In this document: positions 58,887 through 64,000 of the stretch, piece after piece | How the letters are laid out: each line of letters starts with the position of its first letter | Position numbering within the stretch: position 1 is the first letter of the stretch | NCBI GenBank assembly: GCA_965219875.1 | Contig: CBDCOW010000003.1 | Location: forward strand, 744,001 to 808,000 | Length of the DNA stretch: 64,000 nt | From: DAOUKH01 sp965219875 | Lineage (GTDB): Bacteria > Chloroflexota > Dehalococcoidia > SHYB01 | Direction: 5' to 3' | Translations under genes and position numbers: made by a program | Notes under the pieces: model-generated | What the model was told of the DNA's origin: nothing | The model's input: only the letters and a program-made list of their open reading frames with translations | Database searches by the model: none

Positions 58887-60623
58887 ATGCCGACTCGCCT
58901 TCGATTTACCCATAGGATGATGACTTTGGGAGCCCTGCTCTTGGTGGTCGCGCTGGTCGCTGCCGCGTGCAGCGATCCTGAACCGACCGCCACGGCGGTG
59001 CCTCCGGCGGCAACGACGGCGCCAGCGGCAACGACGGCGCCGCCGACCGCGACGGCAGTCCCGCCGACCGACACGCCGGTCCCGCCAACCCCGACGCCAG
59101 CCCCAACAGCCACCCCTGAGGCCATGAGCGGCGGTCACCTGATCGCGGCGGTCTCGGCGGACACCGGTCTGCGGGACGGCCACCAGATCACCGCCGGCAC
59201 CGAGATGCGGCTCATGTACCCGAACTTCGACCGGCTCTTCCTCGAAGAGGCGGACGGCACGCTGACTCCAGAGGCCGCCACGGGCTGGGAGGTCAGCAGC
59301 AACGGGCTCGACTTCCTCATCGACATCCGCGAGGGGATGAGTTTCCACGACGGCACCACCTTGGACGCCGAGGCGGTCAAGTGGAACTTCGACCGGCAGA
59401 TGGACCCCGAACATCCGCAGGGACAGGGCGGGGGCATACCCATATTCATCTGCTCATGGATCCTGTTCGACCCGTACATCGAGTCGGTTGAGACGACCGG
59501 TTCGCACCAGATCAAGATGACGCTGAAGGAGACGCTGGGCCCGATCATTGCGGCGGGCTCGCTCCCCTGCGGCATCCAGATGAGTCCCACGGCGGCGGCG
59601 GCCGACCTCGAGGGCTTCCTCGACATGCCGACGGGGTCCGGCCCCTTCGTGCTCGTCGACGCCTCGCTGGGCGAGCAGACGATCTACGAGCGGAACGACA
59701 ACTACTGGAACGGCGACAAGCCGCTGCTCGACCAACTCACGTGGGTGGTGATGCCGGAGGCGCAGACGCGCTGGGCGGCGATCCAGAACGGGACGATCCA
59801 CCTGGCGACGGAGCTGAACGCGGCCACGATCCGAGAGGCGGAGGCCGATTCCAACATCAGCGTTGACTTCCCCGAGGCGCGGCACTTCGCGGCAATCTGG
59901 CCCAATCAGAGCGCGGACGGTCCCGAACAGTTCAAGAACAAGCTGGTGCGCCAGGCCATGGCCTCGGCCATCAACAAGGAGAAGATCGTCGCCGACGTGT
60001 TGGACCCGATCGCGTACGTGGCGCACGGGCCGATCCCGTCGAGGTCGAACATCTGGGCCAACCCGGACATCCCGAGGTGGCCGTACGACCCAGAGAGGGC
60101 CAAGGCCCTGCTGGCGGAGGCCGGCTACCCGGACGGGTTCGAGTTCAGCCTGCTGGTACCGTCGGGCGGAGCGGGGCAGCTCGAGCCGAGGGACGTGGCG
60201 ACCGTGATCCAGGCCGACCTGGCCGCGGTCGGCATCGACATGACGATCGAGGCGGTCGAGTTCGGCACGCTCTACCAGGGTCTGCAAGATGGGGCGCACG
60301 ACGCCTTCCTCTACGGGATCACGTACTGGATGGCGGAGCCGTGGAACCAGATCTCGCTGATTCACCAGACGGGCCAGTTCTCCAACTGGGGCCGCTACAG
60401 CAACCCCGCGGCGGACGAGCTGATGTCACAGGCAGACAGGGCGGTCACGTTCGAAGAGAGGAAACCGATCTACGACGGGATCCAGGTCACCCTCAGCGAG
60501 GAGCAAGCCTTCGTGTACCTCTACCACGAGGTCTACGCGATGGTGCGCCGCACCGAGGTGCAGGGCGACATCGGCTTCACCGGCAACTACGCCATGGAGA
60601 TGGAGGACGTCTGGGTGAAGTAA
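58887..60623 (+). CDS. Peptide/nickel-type ABC transporter substrate-binding lipoprotein (SBP_bac_5)
   Basis: 578 residues. Lipoprotein signal with lipobox ending at C29 (VAAAC), then a Thr/Pro-rich linker (33-75) that holds the domain off the membrane, then the family 5 fold: LTPEAATGWEVSSNGLDFLIDIREGMSFHDGTTLDAEAVKWNF is the diagnostic block. ATG 58887. Followed by two permease genes. A terminator-like hairpin in between would raise its level above the permeases. Ligand unknown; di/oligopeptide or another small molecule. Confidence 0.93.
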   Translation: MPTRLRFTHRMMTLGALLLVVALVAAACSDPEPTATAVPPAATTAPAATTAPPTATAVPPTDTPVPPTPTPAPTATPEAMSGGHLIAAVSADTGLRDGHQITAGTEMRLMYPNFDRLFLEEADGTLTPEAATGWEVSSNGLDFLIDIREGMSFHDGTTLDAEAVKWNFDRQMDPEHPQGQGGGIPIFICSWILFDPYIESVETTGSHQIKMTLKETLGPIIAAGSLPCGIQMSPTAAAADLEGFLDMPTGSGPFVLVDASLGEQTIYERNDNYWNGDKPLLDQLTWVVMPEAQTRWAAIQNGTIHLATELNAATIREAEADSNISVDFPEARHFAAIWPNQSADGPEQFKNKLVRQAMASAINKEKIVADVLDPIAYVAHGPIPSRSNIWANPDIPRWPYDPERAKALLAEAGYPDGFEFSLLVPSGGAGQLEPRDVATVIQADLAAVGIDMTIEAVEFGTLYQGLQDGAHDAFLYGITYWMAEPWNQISLIHQTGQFSNWGRYSNPAADELMSQADRAVTFEERKPIYDGIQVTLSEEQAFVYLYHEVYAMVRRTEVQGDIGFTGNYAMEMEDVWVK

Positions 60624-60689
60624 CGGACCAGCGCCTCCCCTAGGCCCGCGGCCATGCGGCGGCGGGCCGACGGGTAGCACGCCGATACC

Positions 60690-60722
60690 AAGGGGGGACG
60701 GCCATCGCGCCGTCCCCCTTTT
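60690..60722 (+). terminator. Strong terminator-like hairpin between the binding protein and permease genes
   Basis: GGGGGACGG (60693-60701) pairs with CCGTCCCCC (60710-60718), extended by A-A-G with T-T-T, and followed by TTTT. It lies 70 bases after the binding-protein stop. Partial read-through here is a common way to make more binding protein than permease. Confidence 0.75.
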
Positions 60723-60725
60723 CGG

Positions 60726-60756
60726 TTGGCGGCCTATCGTCCGGTGCGCCTATAAT
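60726..60756 (+). promoter_or_regulatory. Candidate promoter before the permease genes
   Basis: A consensus TATAAT at 60751-60756 with TTGGCG at 60726-60731 (19-base spacer). It lies 40 bases before the permease start and just after the terminator. The long spacer lowers confidence. Confidence 0.3.
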
Positions 60757-60795
60757 CCATGATCCGTTAGCCCCGCCCACACGAGGAGCCGCTCG

Positions 60796-61749
60796 TTGGC
60801 CGCGTTCTTTGCGAGAAGACTGCTGATCGCCATTCCGACGATCTTCGGCGTGACGCTGGTGGTGTTCGCGGTTATCCAGGTCACGCCCGGAGACCCGGCG
60901 GCGATCGCGGCGGGCCCGGTGGCCTCGGACGAGCAGATCGAGGAGCTGCGGCAGCGGCTCGGGCTCGACAAGCCGATCATCGTCCAGTACTTCAACTGGA
61001 TCAGCAACGCGGCGCAGGGCGACCTGGGCCGTTCGATCCAGTTCCGGCGGCCGGTCACGGAGCAGATCGTCGACAAGGCGGGGAACACGGCGTTGCTGGT
61101 GTTCACCTCGGTGGCGATCGCGGCGGTGGTGGGGATCGGGCTGGGCCTCCTGTCGGGGAGCCGCCCGAATACGTGGATGGACCGCGTGGCGCGGGTCTTC
61201 GGGTCGATGGGGATCAGCATGCCCGAGTTCGCGCTGGGGCTCCTGCTGATCATCATCTTCAGCGTGGAGCTGGACATTTTGCCGACCTCCGGGATGCGGC
61301 CGCCGGGGTCGACGACGACGGAGATCGGGCAGCTCGCCAAGCACCTGGTGCTGCCGGCGGTGACGCTGGCGGTGCCGCAGATCGCGATTACGTCGCGGCT
61401 GACGCGGTCGAGCTTCCTCCAGGTGATCAGCCAGGACTACATCCGGACGGCGCGGGCGAAGGGGCTGCGGGAGTCGCTGGTGCTCAGCCGCCACGCGCTG
61501 CGGAACATTCTGATCCCACTGGTGACGATCGTCGGCTGGCAGCTTGGCTATCTGTTGAGCGCGAGCATTCTCGTCGAGACGGTGTTCGGGTGGCCGGGGC
61601 TGGGGGCGCTGATGGTGCTCGCGGTGGACGGGCGCGACTTCCCACTCTTGCAAGGGGTGACGCTCGTCCTGGCCCTGGCGGTGGTGCTGGCGAACATCCT
61701 CGTCGACATGAGCTACGGGCTGATCGACCCCCGAGTGAAGGCGCAGTGA
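60796..61749 (+). CDS. ABC transporter permease, DppB/OppB type
   Basis: 317 residues, six membrane helices. N-terminal RLLIAIPTIFGVTLVVFAVIQVTPGDPA is typical of DppB. The EAA loop is DYIRTARAKGLRESLVLSRHALRNILIPLVT. TTG 60796. Pairs with the next permease; ATPase subunits are missing from this window. Imports the ligand of the binding protein upstream. Confidence 0.95.
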   Translation: MAAFFARRLLIAIPTIFGVTLVVFAVIQVTPGDPAAIAAGPVASDEQIEELRQRLGLDKPIIVQYFNWISNAAQGDLGRSIQFRRPVTEQIVDKAGNTALLVFTSVAIAAVVGIGLGLLSGSRPNTWMDRVARVFGSMGISMPEFALGLLLIIIFSVELDILPTSGMRPPGSTTTEIGQLAKHLVLPAVTLAVPQIAITSRLTRSSFLQVISQDYIRTARAKGLRESLVLSRHALRNILIPLVTIVGWQLGYLLSASILVETVFGWPGLGALMVLAVDGRDFPLLQGVTLVLALAVVLANILVDMSYGLIDPRVKAQ

Positions 61750-61768
61750 AGGCGGCCTAAGAGGAACC

Positions 61769-62695
61769 ATGGCGCAGCGCACACAAGGATTCGACGCGTC
61801 CGACCTCGGCGCGGCCTACGCTCGGCCGAGCGCCTGGCGTCGCTGGTGGACGACGGCGTGGCAAAGCCAGACGCCGTTCTGGGGAGCGGTCATCATCTTC
61901 CTCGTGGCGTTGGCGGCCATCCTCGCGCCGCTGTTGCCGATCGCCGATCCGAACATGCTGGACACATCGGTCCGGCTGGTGTCGCCGTTCCAGTCGGGGG
62001 ACCACCCGCTGGGGACGGACCAAGTGGGGCGGGACATGCTGGCCCGCGTGATCTGGGGGGCGCGAGTGTCGCTGGCGGCGGGGATCTTCGCGGCGTTGAT
62101 TTCCGTGGGCATCGGCGCGCTCCTGGGACTGAGCGCGGGGTTCCTCGGCGGCAAGTGGGACGTCTTCCTCATGCGGGTCGTGGACGTGCTGATGGCCTTC
62201 CCGCCGCTGGTGCTCGCGGTCGCGATCGTGGGAGCACTGGGGCCGGGGCTGCGCAACGCGTTGATCGCGACGGGGATCATGGGGATCCCGCTGTACGCGA
62301 GGATGGTGCGGTCCGTGATCCTGGTAGAGCGTGAGATGGACTACGTCACGGCGGCCCGCGCCTTGGGCGCGAAGGAATCCCGCATCATGTGGCGCCACGC
62401 CTTCCCGGCCACGATTCCGGTGCTCTCCGTCCTGCTCTCGATCGACATCGGCTATAAGATCATCGTGACGGCGGGGCTGAGCTTCCTCGGGCTGGGGAGC
62501 CAGCCGCCGACGTCGGACTGGGGCGCCATGCTGTCGGAGGGCCGGGCCTTCATCAGCACGAACCCCCACGTGGCGATCATACCCGGCATCGCGATCTTCT
62601 TCGTGGTGCTGGCATTCAACCTCTTGGGCGACGGCATGCGGGACTTCCTCGATCCGAGGACGTCGGGCGTCGTTCCGGAGAACACACGGACATGA
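61769..62695 (+). CDS. ABC transporter permease, DppC/OppC type
   Basis: 308 residues. N-terminal OppC_N segment (PFWGAVIIFLVALAAILAPLLPIADP), HPLGTDQVGRDMLARVIWGARVSL (diagnostic), EAA loop DYVTAARALGAKESRIMWRHAFPATIPVL. ATG 61769, 19 bases after the first permease. The C-terminus NLLGDGMRDFLDPR is typical. Confidence 0.95.
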   Translation: MAQRTQGFDASDLGAAYARPSAWRRWWTTAWQSQTPFWGAVIIFLVALAAILAPLLPIADPNMLDTSVRLVSPFQSGDHPLGTDQVGRDMLARVIWGARVSLAAGIFAALISVGIGALLGLSAGFLGGKWDVFLMRVVDVLMAFPPLVLAVAIVGALGPGLRNALIATGIMGIPLYARMVRSVILVEREMDYVTAARALGAKESRIMWRHAFPATIPVLSVLLSIDIGYKIIVTAGLSFLGLGSQPPTSDWGAMLSEGRAFISTNPHVAIIPGIAIFFVVLAFNLLGDGMRDFLDPRTSGVVPENTRT

Positions 62696-62732
62696 CGGCG
62701 CGTCTTCGCTTGGACTCATAAGGAGGCAACTC

Positions 62733-63515
62733 GTGAGCGGACCACTGCTGGAATGGGTTTTCTACCGGAGCGTCGGGCTGGACCGTGAGGACGCGTGGAT
62801 CGAGTGGTACGACTATCACCACTACATGGTGATGCAGATGCCGGGGTGGACGTGGGCGCGGATGTACCACGCGCTGATCGGGGAGGAGAAATACCTGGCG
62901 CTGTACCGGGTCGAGGACTACAAGGCGCTGGAGCAGGTCTACGGCTGGCCGGACGTGGAGGCGGGCCGGACGGAGGTGATCGAGCACCAGCTTCACCCCG
63001 CGCTGCGGGCCGACTGGGCGGAGAAGCAGAAGCGGGGGTTCGCCGACACCGGCCAGTTCATGTTTAACGGCGGGGCGCGCAAGGACACGGGTCACTGGGG
63101 CTGGCAGCAGCTCGCCGGCTCGACCTTCGACGACCCGCTCCTGGTCGACAACCGGCATCTCGGCATGGAGATGGTCACCGTCCCCGAGGCCGACGCGGCA
63201 CGGTGGAGCGAGTGGTACGGCAAGGAGCGCTTCCCGGCACTCCTCGAACTGCCGGGCGTGGTCGCCGGCGGCTGGTTCGGCATCACGACCGAGGGTTGGG
63301 ACGAGGAGCCCCGTTACCGCTACATGACCCTCTTCGAGCTCGAAGACGAGTCCGCCGCCCTCAACCTCGGCGACCCAACCCGCCGCGGCCCCGAAGCCAA
63401 AGCCTTCTGGGACGACCCGGCGGCCAAGCCCTACTACGCCCTAACCACCGACATCCTCATCGACTACTACCAGCCCATCTCGAAGCACTGGTCGTTTAAG
63501 AAGCAGCAGTGGTAG
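62733..63515 (+). CDS. Conserved two-domain ferredoxin-like (Dabb/EthD-type) protein
   Basis: 260 residues. Two similar halves, each with an Asp/Glu-Trp-Tyr pattern: DAWIEWYDYHHYMVMQMPGWTWARMYHAL in the first and ARWSEWYGKERFPALLELPGVVAGGWFGI in the second. This recalls EthD-like dimeric alpha-beta barrel proteins, which bind small substrates and act in ring or ether degradation. GTG 62733 follows AAGGAGGCAACTC. It is the last gene of the ABC transcript and may handle the imported compound. Activity not known. Confidence 0.6.
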   Translation: MSGPLLEWVFYRSVGLDREDAWIEWYDYHHYMVMQMPGWTWARMYHALIGEEKYLALYRVEDYKALEQVYGWPDVEAGRTEVIEHQLHPALRADWAEKQKRGFADTGQFMFNGGARKDTGHWGWQQLAGSTFDDPLLVDNRHLGMEMVTVPEADAARWSEWYGKERFPALLELPGVVAGGWFGITTEGWDEEPRYRYMTLFELEDESAALNLGDPTRRGPEAKAFWDDPAAKPYYALTTDILIDYYQPISKHWSFKKQQW

Positions 63516-63565
63516 GGGGGCGGACCAGGGGTGATCGGCTACAACAGCCCACCCTCAAAAAGGTG

Positions 63566-63605
63566 GGAGCGCCACTTGCTCGAAAGCAGTGGCGCTCCGT
63601 TTGTC
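63566..63605 (+). terminator. Rho-independent terminator after the ABC/EthD-like genes
   Basis: GGAGCGCCACT (63566-63576) pairs perfectly with AGTGGCGCTCC (63588-63598), loop with an inner GC pair, followed by GTTTGT. An A-rich stretch (CTCAAAAA) precedes it, so it may work in both directions and also end the small minus-strand gene. Confidence 0.8.
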
Positions 63606-63629
63606 GTGCAGGCCGCGTGCATTGGCCTC

Positions 63630-63755
63630 TTACCGCAGGGCCATCTTCACGGACTGGACAAGAACGTCCCAGTTCGCAGCGATGACCGCGACCGTCACGA
63701 CACCAGCGACCGCCAAAGTCACACCGGTGACGATGGCCTGTTCCACTGACTTCAT
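63630..63755 (-). CDS. Small single-span membrane protein (41 aa)
   Basis: A 41-residue frame on the minus strand: start MKSVEQ, a hydrophobic helix AIVTGVTLAVAGVVTVAVIAA (about 7-27), and a short amphipathic end (NWDVLVQSVKMALR). AAGGAGGG lies eight bases before ATG 63755, a strong ribosome site. The terminator-like hairpin at 63566-63605 lies just downstream of its stop. No family recognised; it could be a membrane-regulatory peptide or toxin-like protein. Support is the ribosome site, hydrophobic helix and terminator. Confidence 0.55.
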   Translation of the reverse strand: MKSVEQAIVTGVTLAVAGVVTVAVIAANWDVLVQSVKMALR

Positions 63756-64000
63756 GGCATTCCCTCCTTCCTTGGCACCGGGAGGGCTAGAGCAAGCATC
63801 GCTCACGTTAACCGCCTCGCGGAGCCACAGAGTTCGAGACCACCGGAGATCCCGCGAAACGAAGCATCCCGGGGACTCGGCTTACCCTTATAACACGAAT
63901 AGCGACGCTCGCACAAGAACGCCAGTTCTGGGCGGCGGTGGATAGCGGGCGGGCCAGACCGCCGTCGTCGGCACCGCCACCACTATTCCAGCGCCCACGA
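63756..64000. other. No gene seen; probable upstream region of the small protein
   Basis: The last 245 bases hold no convincing frame of either strand beyond short shadow frames. TTATAA-like sequence near 63890 could serve a promoter. The window ends here. Confidence 0.4.

Overview
The window is high-GC DNA (about two thirds G+C by eye) with tightly packed genes and many overlaps of the ATGA/GTGA type. It most resembles a free-living Chloroflexota bacterium of the Dehalococcoidia/SAR202 kind. The clues are the adjacent pair of very large membrane proteins of the TIGR03663 and DUF2298 (Chlor_Arch_YYY) types, a DUF4389 membrane protein, DUF35/thiolase pairs, acyl-CoA and SDR catabolic genes and a FdsGBA/NuoEFG-like complex. 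The assignment is an inference from gene content, with no marker search behind it. The metabolism looks aerobic and heterotrophic: cytochrome c maturation, cytochrome oxidase assembly, catalase, isocitrate lyase and acyl-CoA dehydrogenase.

Layout. 0-6.3 kb: housekeeping genes (parvulin-type PPIase, thrC, folE, a FemAB-like protein, a GT4 glycosyltransferase, a double GNAT protein). 6.4-15.5 kb: a long plus-strand System I cytochrome c maturation operon (ccmE-F-H-I-[frameshifted gene]-A-B-C-D). It ends in a lipoprotein-type thioredoxin-fold protein whose frame is crossed by a UGA at the active site, then ctaG. The UGA has a good SECIS-like hairpin after it, and a complete UCA-anticodon tRNA-Sec lies at 30.2 kb on the minus strand, so the UGA is most likely selenocysteine. 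15.5-19.9 kb: a His-rich membrane protein, an epimerase, and a LysR regulator divergent from isocitrate lyase with palindromic sites between them. 19.9-22 kb: a restriction-modification system with its own controller gene and operator-like palindrome. 22-28 kb: SDR, BirA, phosphatase, DUF4389, flavodoxin-like protein, peroxiredoxin, HAD protein, DUF35 and a thiolase-like protein.

28.1-30.3 kb: a low-GC island of an AAA ATPase translationally coupled to a small PD-(D/E)XK-like nuclease, abutting the tRNA-Sec gene; this is a candidate defence system. 30.3-35.7 kb: trxA, plsX, a polyprenol/diacylglycerol kinase-like protein, an IscU that lacks one ligand cysteine, a cysteine desulfurase and catalase. 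35.9-39.3 kb: acyl-CoA dehydrogenase, hydrolase, trmI, cupin. 39.4-48.9 kb: a GltD-like FAD protein, a second R-M locus with a NotI-like endonuclease flanked by inverted composite repeats, and a FdsA/B/G-like (NuoG/F/E) complex. 49-57.2 kb: an envelope-type cluster (kinase-like, UPF0104 flippase-like, two giant membrane proteins) and ftsY. 57.8-64 kb: an SDR, a dipeptide-type ABC transporter without its ATPases, a two-domain protein and a 41-residue membrane peptide.

Five intergenic spaces (39.3, 40.9-41.4, 43.7-44.0, 49.0-49.2 and 57.2-57.7 kb) are filled by mosaics of the same short palindromic modules, a dispersed repeat family of this genome. No CRISPR array, rRNA or transposase gene was seen.
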